From Ruminococcaceae bacterium UBA1691 (GTDB taxonomy: Bacteria; Bacillota; Clostridia; Oscillospirales; Acutalibacteraceae), in NCBI GenBank assembly GCA_002320555.1, contig DCJV01000029.1, forward strand, positions 7,573-29,144: a DNA stretch of 21,572 bases, written 5' to 3'. Shown here piece by piece: positions 15,385 to 21,572 of this stretch. Below the pieces are notes generated by a model. It made no database searches, was not told the DNA's origin, and worked only from the letters and a program-made list of their open reading frames with translations. Each line of letters begins with the position of its first letter. Position 1 is the stretch's first letter. The position numbers and the translations under genes are program-made.

Positions 15385-16800
15385 TCAGATGCGTTCCTCC
15401 GTGGGGACATAAACGGCAGAACGGGGCTGCGCTTCCGTGCGCTGCGCAATCGGGGTGTAAGAGCCTGGCAGAGAAACGCTCTTATAGGCCGGGCGGATGA
15501 TCCGCCCGCCGCTGGTGAGCTCCTCCAAACGATGCGCAGACCATCCGGCCATGCGCGCAACAGCAAATAAAGGCGTAAACAGGTCGACCGGGATGCCGAG
15601 CATCCGATAGACAAGGCCGGAATAGAGGTCTACATTCGCGCACACGCGCTTCATATTGCCCTTCTCACGGGCGAAGATTTCGGGCGTGAGCCGTTCCACC
15701 AGCTCGATGGAACGGAATTTATCCTCGAATTCCGTTCCGGCGGCAAATTTGCGGGCCTGCTCCTTGAGCAGAACAGCGCGCGGGTCAGAGAGGGTGTATA
15801 CCGCATGGCCCATTCCATAGATCAGGCCGCTGTGGTCGCCCGTCTGTTTATGAATGATGCGCTTGAGAAAATCGGCAACCTGCCCTTCGTCCGTAATATC
15901 GGAAACCTCCCGCTCCATGCAATCGAGCATTTCCGTCACCTTGATATTGGCGCCGCCGTGCCGGGGGCCCTTGAGAGAGCCAATACCTGCGGCGATGGCG
16001 GAATAGGTATCCGTACCGCTCGAGGTGAGCACCCGCGTGGAGAAGGTGGAGTTGTTACCGCCGCCGTGCTCTGCGTGCAACATGAGGCACAGATCCAGCA
16101 GCTTTGCCTCCTCGTCGGTGAATTTTCGGTCGGAGCGGATGGAGTGGAGGATAAACTGTGCGGTGGTATGTTCCTTCTTAATCGGATGGATGTACATGCT
16201 CTTATGGTAATAGTGCCGGCGTTTGACCTGATAGGCATAGGTCATAATGGTCGGCAGCTGTGCAATGAGCTGGATTGACTGGCGCAGCACGTTTTCAATG
16301 GAGGTGTCGTCTGGCTGCTCGTCGTAAGAATAAAGCGCCAGCACTGAGCGGGCAAGCTTATTCATGATATCGGGCGAGGGCGCTTTCATGATCATATCCT
16401 CGATGAAGTCCTCCGGAAGCTCGCGGCATTGGGCCAACGCCTGCGTGAAGGCGGTAAGCTGGGCCTGTGTGGGCAGCGTGCCGAACAAAAGCAACCAAGC
16501 AACCTCCTCATAACCGAAGCGGTTTTCTGCCTCGCAGCCATGAACCAGATCGAGCAAATCAATCCCGCGGTAGATCAACCTGCCGGGCACCGGGACACGT
16601 TCCCCGTCGCTGACATAATAGCCCTGGACGTTGCAGATGCGGGTCAAGCCCGCCATCACGCCGGTCCCGTCGGGATTTCGCAGGCCGCGTTTGACAGAAT
16701 ACCGCTCGAAATCGGCGGGGTTGATCGAGTTATTTTTATCCAGCTCTCTGCATAAACTGGAAAGGGAATCGTTGGAAAGGGGGGAGATGTAATTTGCCAT
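15385..16800 (-). CDS. gltA: Citrate synthase
   Basis: This 471-residue protein (from ATG 16800) condenses acetyl-CoA and oxaloacetate to citrate. The three catalytic residues of the family are in place: His245 in HAEHGGGNNSTF, His332 in GMGHAVYTLSDPRA and Asp391 in NVDLYSG. It belongs to the longer clostridial type with an N-terminal extension (about 40 residues, SINPADFERYSVKRGLRN) before the citrate-synthase core. In anaerobes it usually feeds glutamate synthesis through citrate rather than a full cycle. A GTG at 16809 also opens the frame, but ATG 16800 has GGTGGTG placed well upstream. The gene is monocistronic in this window, with a strong promoter at 16842-16870. I saw no obvious terminator in the 285 bases after its stop codon. 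A 2-methylcitrate synthase is less likely but not excluded. Confidence 0.94.
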   Translation of the reverse strand: MANYISPLSNDSLSSLCRELDKNNSINPADFERYSVKRGLRNPDGTGVMAGLTRICNVQGYYVSDGERVPVPGRLIYRGIDLLDLVHGCEAENRFGYEEVAWLLLFGTLPTQAQLTAFTQALAQCRELPEDFIEDMIMKAPSPDIMNKLARSVLALYSYDEQPDDTSIENVLRQSIQLIAQLPTIMTYAYQVKRRHYYHKSMYIHPIKKEHTTAQFILHSIRSDRKFTDEEAKLLDLCLMLHAEHGGGNNSTFSTRVLTSSGTDTYSAIAAGIGSLKGPRHGGANIKVTEMLDCMEREVSDITDEGQVADFLKRIIHKQTGDHSGLIYGMGHAVYTLSDPRAVLLKEQARKFAAGTEFEDKFRSIELVERLTPEIFAREKGNMKRVCANVDLYSGLVYRMLGIPVDLFTPLFAVARMAGWSAHRLEELTSGGRIIRPAYKSVSLPGSYTPIAQRTEAQPRSAVYVPTEERI

Positions 16801-16841
16801 AGGCACCACCGCTCTAATTTAAAAATATAATCGTTCTTAAT

Positions 16842-16870
16842 ATTGTATAGCAGCTACAAAATAAAGTCAA
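16842..16870 (-). promoter_or_regulatory. Sigma-A promoter of citrate synthase
   Basis: The minus strand has TTGACT at 16865-16870, a 17-base spacer and TACAAT at 16842-16847 (5 of 6). The start would be near 16835, about 35 bases before the ATG. Confidence 0.8.
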
Positions 16871-17001
16871 GGTTTTCGACGAGAACATACAAAGACAGGA
16901 TCACAGGAGGTTTTGTGTTTTTCGGCCGGAAGGGTGAGCTGGACTGCGCCTTCGCCAACTGCCCAAAACTTCCGCTCTGTATGGAAAGGATGGCGAAAAA
17001 T

Positions 17002-18000
17002 ATGCGCAGATATGGCGTTTTATGCGCGGTGCTGCTGCTGATCATGGTGGTCACGCCGCTGCTGGCAATGGGGGAGGGTTCTGCCCCGATATCGGACAGC
17101 CCCTCCAGCGGAAAGACCACCGCTGCGGCTCAAGGCAGCGCAGGCGGTAAGGATGGAACGATGAAGGTGCTGCGCGCCTCGAGCAACCGGGTGGAAACGA
17201 TGAGCGACCTCGATTATGTCATCGGGGCGGTCAGCGCTGAGATGCCGCCCACCTATCACATAGAGGCGCTCAAAGCGCAGGCCGCGGCCTGCTATACCTT
17301 TGCACTACGCAGCCGAAACGAACAGCTGAAAAAGCCGGATGAAGCGCTTTCCGGCGCCTACCTCAATGATGACAGCGCACAGCATCAGGGCTATATCAGC
17401 AAAGAGGAGAGCAAGGCAAAATGGGGCGATAAGTTCGATACCTACTATAAGAAGATCAGCGAAGCCTGCGAGGCAGTCGTCGGCAAGGCGATCCTCTATG
17501 ATGGGGAGCCGATCATTGCGGCCTTTCACGCGATCTGCAGCGGACAGACGGAGAGCGCGCAGGTGGTCTGGGGCAAAGATATTCCCTATCTGCAGTCCGT
17601 TTTGAGCACGGGAGATAAGCTTTCGCCAGACTATGCGTCGACGCTCTCCCTAACGAAGGAGCAATTCAGCAGCATGGCGAAAAAGCTCGATAAGGTTTCT
17701 CTGGAGGGCGATGCGGCAAAGTGGTTTGATCAGCTGGAGACATCCAAGGCAGGTACGGTTACCTCCATCACCATCGGCGGGCAGAAAGTGACCGGACAGC
17801 AGGTTCGGGAGGCCTTCGGCCTACGCAGCGCATGCTTTACCTTGGAATATAAAAACGACCGGTTCATCTTCCACGTCAGCGGCTATGGCCATTGCGTGGG
17901 GATGAGCCAGTACGGCGCGGATTATATGGCCCGGCAGGGCAGCTCCTGGGAGGAAATCATCAGGCATTATTATAAGGGAGTAGAGATCAAGGAGCTGTGA
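17002..18000 (+). CDS. spoIID: SpoIID-type lytic transglycosylase
   Basis: This 332-residue protein (from ATG 17002) begins with a basic stretch and a hydrophobic signal or anchor, MRRYGVLCAVLLLIMVVTPL, then a Ser/Gly/Ala-rich linker. The SpoIID domain follows: IGAVSAEMPPTYHIEALKAQ contains the catalytic Glu80, the zinc region FHAICSGQTESAQ (His176, Cys179) is present, and the signature SGYGHCVGMSQYGADYMA is near the C-terminus. SpoIID cleaves glycan strands denuded by SpoIIP during engulfment of the forespore. The frame opens to 16843, but the upper part would overlap the citrate synthase promoter; AAAGGATGG supports ATG 17002. A CATACAAA at 16886-16893 resembles a sigma-E -10 box but lacks a good -35 box. 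Its 3' end is 5 bases from a convergent sigma gene. Confidence 0.88.
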   Translation: MRRYGVLCAVLLLIMVVTPLLAMGEGSAPISDSPSSGKTTAAAQGSAGGKDGTMKVLRASSNRVETMSDLDYVIGAVSAEMPPTYHIEALKAQAAACYTFALRSRNEQLKKPDEALSGAYLNDDSAQHQGYISKEESKAKWGDKFDTYYKKISEACEAVVGKAILYDGEPIIAAFHAICSGQTESAQVVWGKDIPYLQSVLSTGDKLSPDYASTLSLTKEQFSSMAKKLDKVSLEGDAAKWFDQLETSKAGTVTSITIGGQKVTGQQVREAFGLRSACFTLEYKNDRFIFHVSGYGHCVGMSQYGADYMARQGSSWEEIIRHYYKGVEIKEL

Positions 18001-18005
18001 GCGTG

Positions 18006-18578
18006 TTATCTGCCTGATTTCTTTTGTGGATGCTCCAGCCGGTTCATCAGGCTCTTCCGCGCGCGGGAAAGCTTGACGCGCGCCAGCTTCTCAGAACAAT
18101 TGAGAAGGGCAGCCATTTGGGCACTGCTGCAGTCGTAGGCATATTTTAGGGAGAGGATATACCGGTAATCGGCCGGAAGGCAGCGGATGGCCTCTAGGAT
18201 TTTCGCCTCTTCCTCTCGGTGAAGCAGAAGCGTGTCTGGGCGGGTTTCCCAGTCCTCCGGGTCGGCGTTGAACTCCGCCATCTCCTCGAGGGACGCAGCG
18301 GGCTGGTTTTTGCTCTGCTTTCGCTTGATGTCGTATGCAATATTTTTGACGACGGTCATCAGGAACCCGGCTGTTTTGTGCTCCTCCGTCTCGTCGATTT
18401 TGCTCAGGCAGCCGATGATCCGGATGAAGGTTTCCTGCACGGCGTCCTCTGCCAGATGCTCGTCCCCAAGGATATTCTGCGCCGTGTATTTGAGGCAGCG
18501 TTCATATTGGTGAAAAAGGCGCTCAAATTTATCGCGGTCCTCCTGCGTGTCAATCATGGAAAGATAAACAGAAAGCAT
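18006..18578 (-). CDS. ECF-type RNA polymerase sigma factor, no anti-sigma gene adjacent
   Basis: This 190-residue sigma factor (from ATG 18578) has a sigma-2 domain (about residues 15-85; ILGDEHLAEDAVQETFIRII, then KTAGFLMTVVKNIAYDIKRK) and a sigma-4 helix-turn-helix at about 130-180 (RYILSLKYAYDCSSAQMAALLNCSEKLARVKLSRARKSL). The linker is acidic. The frame is open to 18737, but GAGGGGG sits 8 bases before ATG 18578 and the promoter covers the extension. It ends 5 bases from the convergent spoIID end with no room for a hairpin. No anti-sigma gene adjoins it, unlike the sigma factor at 29-619, so it is likely controlled by transcription or by a distant partner. A role linked to sporulation is only a guess from position. 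Confidence 0.88.
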   Translation of the reverse strand: MLSVYLSMIDTQEDRDKFERLFHQYERCLKYTAQNILGDEHLAEDAVQETFIRIIGCLSKIDETEEHKTAGFLMTVVKNIAYDIKRKQSKNQPAASLEEMAEFNADPEDWETRPDTLLLHREEEAKILEAIRCLPADYRYILSLKYAYDCSSAQMAALLNCSEKLARVKLSRARKSLMNRLEHPQKKSGR

Positions 18579-18648
18579 GCGCCCAACCCCCTCGCCGCAT
18601 GAATACAGCCTGTTTAACAGCTGTGTAGCAATGGCCTTGATATGGATT

Positions 18649-18677
18649 ATTTTAGCATGCTTCCCTGTAGAAGGCAA
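18649..18677 (-). promoter_or_regulatory. Probable sigma-A promoter of the second sigma factor
   Basis: The minus strand has TTGCCT at 18672-18677 (4 of 6), a 17-base spacer and TAAAAT at 18649-18654 (5 of 6). A start near 18642 leaves a leader of about 64 bases. Confidence 0.6.
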
Positions 18678-18722
18678 GTTTCGAGCAGAAGAAATCCGTA
18701 TCGACAAATTTTTTGACGCGAG

Positions 18723-18769
18723 AAGGGCGCGTTGCAAAATGTATGTTGATCATTTTGCAGCGCGCCCTT
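18723..18769. terminator. Long 19-base-pair hairpin after cadA
   Basis: Arms AAGGGCGCGTTGCAAAATG and its complement with one G-U wobble (18723-18741 and 18751-18769) flank a 9-base loop. It begins 38 bases after the cadA stop and precedes the next gene's promoter, so it probably ends the metal operon, but no U-tract follows on either strand. Confidence 0.55.
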
Positions 18770-18807
18770 TACGGTCGATCATGGAATGTGTTTGACAGCA
18801 GATCATT

Positions 18808-20937
18808 TTATGATTTTTTGCGCAGGATGCGGGCGGAATTGAGCACCGCGAGGACCGTTACACCGACGTCGGCAAACACTGCCGCCCACATACCGGCAAG
18901 GCTCATTGCGCCAAGCACAAGGACGATACCCTTTACAATGAGCGCAAAGGCAATATTGAACCGAGTAATCCGCATGCAGCGGCGGAAGAGAGTGATCGCC
19001 TGAGCCAGCTTGGAGGGCTGGTTGTTTGTCAGGACAACGTCGCCCGCTTCGATCGCCGCGTCTGTGCCAAGGCCCATCGCAATACCGACGTCCGCCGCGG
19101 CGAGGACAGGCGCGTCGTTGATCCCGTCACCCACAAAGGCGGTGACCCCGCTTTCCCGCTTGATCTGCTCCAGAAGCTCCACCTTTTCCTCCGGCAGAAG
19201 GCCGGCGTGATATTCTGTGATGCCACAGGCCTCTGCGGCTGCTTTGGCGGCCTCTTCATGATCACCCGTGAGCATGACAATGCGGTTTACGCCCAATGCC
19301 CTGAGCTGTTTCACAGCGAGGGCAGAGTCCTCGCGCAGCTTGCCGGAGACGGAGATCGCGCCCAGAAGCTGACCGCCGCGCGCAACGTAGATCATCTCAT
19401 CGGGCAAAGCGGAGAGATCGATATGGTGCGCCTGCATCAGCCGTTTTGCACCGCAGAGGATTTCCGTGCCGTCCACCGTGACGCGGGTTCCGCCACCCGG
19501 CGTCTCGGAGAAGTCCTCGATGCGGGATTCGTCCACTGTTCCAAAGGCTTCGACGATCGAGCGGGCGATCGGATGGCTGGAGCGGTATTCCGCGATCGCG
19601 GCAGCCTCCAGCACCTCCTGTTCAGAAGCGCAGTTTACAGCGGCGACATGTGTGACGGCGAACTGATCGGTGGTCAGCGTGCCTGTTTTGTCAAAAACGA
19701 CGGCACCTGGCTTTTCCAGTGTTTCAATATAGCTGCCGCCCTTGACGAGGATACCGCGTTTGGCCGCGGCGCCCACGCCCGCAAAAAAGCTCAGCGGAAC
19801 GCTCAGGACGAGCGCGCAGGGGCAGGAGGCCACCAGGAATACGAGAGCATTATGCGCCCACTCTCTCCAGTCTCCACCCAGAAGAGGCGGCACAACAGCC
19901 AGGAGAGCCGCCATTGCGACGACGACCGGCGTATAAATTTTAGCAAATTTTGTGACAAGCCGCTCCGCCGGTGCCTTACGTTGGGCGGCATTTTCCACCA
20001 TATCGATGATACGGGATGCGGCGGACTGCGCATATGGATTGATGACCCGCATCGTCAGGGTGCCGGAGCCGTTGATCATTCCGCTGAGCAGCTCGGACTG
20101 GGGTCCGACATTTTGCGGGGCGCTTTCTCCTGTGATGGCGGAAGCATCCATCGTGCTCTCCCCGGAGAGCACCTCACCGTCGAGCGGAACACGCTCAAAG
20201 GGCAGGATCTGCAGCGTTGTGCCCACTTCCACCTCTTTGGCGTCAACCTGACGCGACGTGCCGTCCGAAAGAAGAAGATTGGCGGTGTCCGGACGGATTT
20301 CAGATAGGGCTGCAATGGATTTGCGGGAACGGCCGACCGCATAGTGCTCAAACAATTCTCCAACGCCGAAGAACAGCGTGACCGCAGCGGCTTCTGCAAA
20401 CTCTCCCATGAAGGAGGCCGCGACAACAGCGATGGTGACGAGCAGGTGTTCGTCCAGGCTGATATGGCGCAGACTCTTGACGGCATCCAGAAATACGGGC
20501 CAGCCGGAGAGAAGAATGCTCAGGACGAACACAATGAGGGATACAATCGTGGGAATCCAGCTGATTTCTTGGCAGAGATACGCCACGACGAAAAGGGCGG
20601 CGGACGCGATAACGGTGCCGATCTGCCATTTTCCTTCGGCTCCCTCATGCTCGTGGCTGTGCGCATGATCCTGGTCATGTGCATGGTCTGTATGGGAAGT
20701 GCCGCCGTATTGTGATAATTCAACCGCAACACATTCCGGTTCCACACGGCTGATTTCCCGGTTGATCCGGTCGATCAGCTGATCAGCCTCCCCATCGGCG
20801 GTCAGGGTCAGCATAGCGGTCGGGAAGCTGACGCTGACCTCGGAAAAGGTGTCGACAGCGGATAGTCGCTCTTCGATTTTGGATGCACAGCTTGCGCAGT
20901 CCAGATTGCATAATTTATATTGCCTTCGCTCCTTCAT
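18808..20937 (-). CDS. cadA: P1B-type heavy-metal ATPase (Zn/Cd/Pb exporter)
   Basis: This 709-residue ATPase pumps soft divalent metals out of the cell. The N-terminal metal-binding domain carries LCNLDCASC (Cys10, Cys14, Cys17), followed by a His-rich linker (about 82-97: SHTDHAHDQDHAHSHEHE). Core motifs are the phosphorylation site DKTGT (Asp416), SSHP (455-456), GDGINDAP (603-610) and the membrane CPC (372-374). The last two helices hold Lys669 and Asp690, the signature of the P1B-2 group (Zn, Cd, Pb) rather than copper. The frame opens to 21138, but ATG 20937 has GAGGTGG 9 bases upstream and overlaps the regulator's stop by 4 bases (ATGA). The regulator upstream shares the metal. ZntA or ZiaA would be equivalent names. 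Confidence 0.95.
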   Translation of the reverse strand: MKERRQYKLCNLDCASCASKIEERLSAVDTFSEVSVSFPTAMLTLTADGEADQLIDRINREISRVEPECVAVELSQYGGTSHTDHAHDQDHAHSHEHEGAEGKWQIGTVIASAALFVVAYLCQEISWIPTIVSLIVFVLSILLSGWPVFLDAVKSLRHISLDEHLLVTIAVVAASFMGEFAEAAAVTLFFGVGELFEHYAVGRSRKSIAALSEIRPDTANLLLSDGTSRQVDAKEVEVGTTLQILPFERVPLDGEVLSGESTMDASAITGESAPQNVGPQSELLSGMINGSGTLTMRVINPYAQSAASRIIDMVENAAQRKAPAERLVTKFAKIYTPVVVAMAALLAVVPPLLGGDWREWAHNALVFLVASCPCALVLSVPLSFFAGVGAAAKRGILVKGGSYIETLEKPGAVVFDKTGTLTTDQFAVTHVAAVNCASEQEVLEAAAIAEYRSSHPIARSIVEAFGTVDESRIEDFSETPGGGTRVTVDGTEILCGAKRLMQAHHIDLSALPDEMIYVARGGQLLGAISVSGKLREDSALAVKQLRALGVNRIVMLTGDHEEAAKAAAEACGITEYHAGLLPEEKVELLEQIKRESGVTAFVGDGINDAPVLAAADVGIAMGLGTDAAIEAGDVVLTNNQPSKLAQAITLFRRCMRITRFNIAFALIVKGIVLVLGAMSLAGMWAAVFADVGVTVLAVLNSARILRKKS

Positions 20938-21326
20938 AAGGAAATACCACCTCTCTTGTGCAGAATATGCTGCAGCCCCGCTGCAAAGATCGAATGGACG
21001 TGCTCGTCGTCCAGCGCATAATAGATCGTTTTTCCATCGCGCCGCGGTCGAACCAATTCGGCGGCGCGCAGGATGCGCAGTTGATGGGAAATCGCGCTTT
21101 GGCCCATGCCGAGCAGCTCTGCCAGGTCGCATACGCACAACTCATGGTCAAGCAGGGCACTCAGGATACGGATGCGAGTGCTGTCTCCAAACACCTTGAA
21201 CAGCTCGGCCACATCATAAAGAACTTCTTCGTCCGGCATCTGCGCACGGGTACAGGCGACCACGTCCTCGTGTGTTTCCAGCTCTGCGCAGCAGCCCTCA
21301 GGGATCGCAGGCGTTTTGTTTTCCAT
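20934..21326 (-). CDS. cadC: ArsR/SmtB-family metal-sensing repressor (CadC-like)
   Basis: This 130-residue winged-helix repressor senses toxic or excess metals and releases DNA on binding. The helix-turn-helix is at about 66-90 (DLAELLGMGQSAISHQLRIL), and the ELCVCDL motif (Cys64, Cys66) is the alpha-3N Cd/Pb-type Cys pair of CadC; Cys12, Cys13 and Cys25 in the N-terminal tail could complete that site. The C-terminal helix has Asp107, His109, His120 and His123 spaced as in the SmtB zinc site, so both known sensor sites seem to be present. The ATG at 21326 has AGAGG upstream. Its operator at 21371-21396 overlaps the transcription start, and it overlaps cadA by 4 bases, forming one operon. Confidence 0.93.
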   Translation of the reverse strand: MENKTPAIPEGCCAELETHEDVVACTRAQMPDEEVLYDVAELFKVFGDSTRIRILSALLDHELCVCDLAELLGMGQSAISHQLRILRAAELVRPRRDGKTIYYALDDEHVHSIFAAGLQHILHKRGGISL

Positions 21327-21370
21327 GTGGAAAACCTCTTCTCTTAAAAAAATGAATGTTTATATAAGCT

Positions 21371-21396
21371 ATCATATGATCATCTGTTCATATGAT
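21371..21396. promoter_or_regulatory. ArsR/SmtB-type 12-2-12 operator
   Basis: A 12-2-12 palindrome, ATCATATGATCA-TC-TGTTCATATGAT, has a single mismatch between its arms and matches the known ATATGAACA/TGTTCATAT-type consensus of this family. It lies just downstream of the promoter's -10 box, where the repressor blocks transcription. Confidence 0.85.
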
Positions 21397-21402
21397 GATT
21401 TT

Positions 21403-21431
21403 AATATAACCCGATTTTCTGAAAAAGTCAA
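21403..21431 (-). promoter_or_regulatory. Sigma-A promoter of the cadC-cadA operon
   Basis: The minus strand has TTGACT at 21426-21431, a 17-base spacer and TATATT at 21403-21408 (5 of 6). Transcription would start near 21396, at the edge of the operator. Confidence 0.85.
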
Positions 21432-21443
21432 GAAAAATCAAAA

Positions 21444-21572
21444 TTATTTGCTTCCTAATTTCACCATTCCCATTTCCACCTGGTCTGGGCCGAGAGGTGG
21501 GCGTCTGGCGCGCCTCAGATCTGGGCAGCACGCTTTCGCCTGCACCGCGTTTGTGGGTTTGTCAATGATGTG
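21444..21572 (-). CDS. Possible C-terminal end of an upstream gene (partial)
   Basis: On the minus strand one frame is open from the right edge for 42 codons, ending with TAA at 21444-21446, just before the cadC promoter; the other two minus frames contain early stops. The peptide ends VEMGMVKLGSK and has two adjacent Cys. Nothing is recognised in it, and 42 open codons can occur by chance in this composition. Confidence 0.25.
   Translation of the reverse strand, partial: HIIDKPTNAVQAKACCPDLRRARRPPLGPDQVEMGMVKLGSK

Noticed and set aside
15159..15614. A 151-residue minus-strand open frame overlapping the end of gltA
   Set aside because: It uses another frame over the conserved citrate synthase C-terminus and has no ribosome site or recognisable motif.
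16866..16893. A sigma-E-like promoter before spoIID (CATACAAA at 16886-16893)
   Set aside because: The -10 box is attractive for a sporulation gene but the upstream GTCAAGGT is a poor -35 match at an unsuitable distance.
19207..20307. A 366-residue open frame on the plus strand
   Set aside because: It lies wholly antisense to cadA, has no domain and no ribosome site in a suitable place; a shadow of the real gene.
1..21572. CRISPR arrays, tRNA or rRNA genes, insertion sequences and prophage genes
   Set aside because: No direct repeat array, no cloverleaf-like sequence, no transposase or integrase motif and no terminal repeats were seen in any intergenic region.

Overview
The window looks like an ordinary chromosomal segment of a moderately GC-rich, low-GC-phylum (Firmicutes/Bacillota, class Clostridia) bacterium. 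Pointers to this are the SpoIID-type sporulation protein, the DarA-holB-RicT cluster typical of Firmicutes, strong AGGAGG ribosome sites, sigma-A promoters of TTGACA/TATAAT type, and GTG/TTG starts. I cannot name the genus; an Oscillospirales or Christensenellales relative is a guess. No rRNA, tRNA, CRISPR array, insertion sequence, phage gene or plasmid function was seen. No gap between genes exceeds 300 bases.

Layout (most genes lie on the minus strand). 1-619: an ECF sigma factor followed by the start of an overlapping gene, probably its anti-sigma factor, cut by the left edge. 781-2983: an M16 zinc peptidase and a PHP-family phosphoesterase in one operon with a promoter and terminator. 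3073-3728: a lone plus-strand membrane protein of unknown function with its own terminator. 3738-8630: a heterodimeric ABC exporter (two half-transporters with a 4-base overlap), divergent from a MarR regulator; both promoters carry the same 8-base motif just downstream of the -10 box. 8687-11000: darA, holB and ricT (c-di-AMP receptor, DNA polymerase III delta prime, RicT) with a promoter reaching into the gene before them. 10990-14113: AEC-family transporter, QueG-like protein and Orn/Lys/Arg-type decarboxylase. 14147-15099: a second unknown polytopic membrane protein. 15385-16870: citrate synthase with a good promoter. 17002-18000: SpoIID, convergent with an orphan ECF-type sigma factor at 18006-18578. 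18723-21431: a metal-resistance operon, ArsR/SmtB repressor (CadC-like) and P1B-type Zn/Cd/Pb ATPase, with a clear 12-2-12 operator over the promoter start.

How they fit together: three self-contained regulatory units can be read directly from sequence (sigma/anti-sigma pair, MarR/ABC exporter, ArsR/CadA). The rest is housekeeping: replication and c-di-AMP signalling, citrate synthesis, tRNA modification, peptidase and sporulation functions. I did not find a gene set that clearly forms a new system. The best candidates for a second look are the exporter's large extracellular insertion with its fully degenerate ATP site, the dual-site metal sensor, the condensed darA-holB-ricT cluster, a 19-base-pair hairpin without a U-tract, and the two unrecognised membrane proteins.
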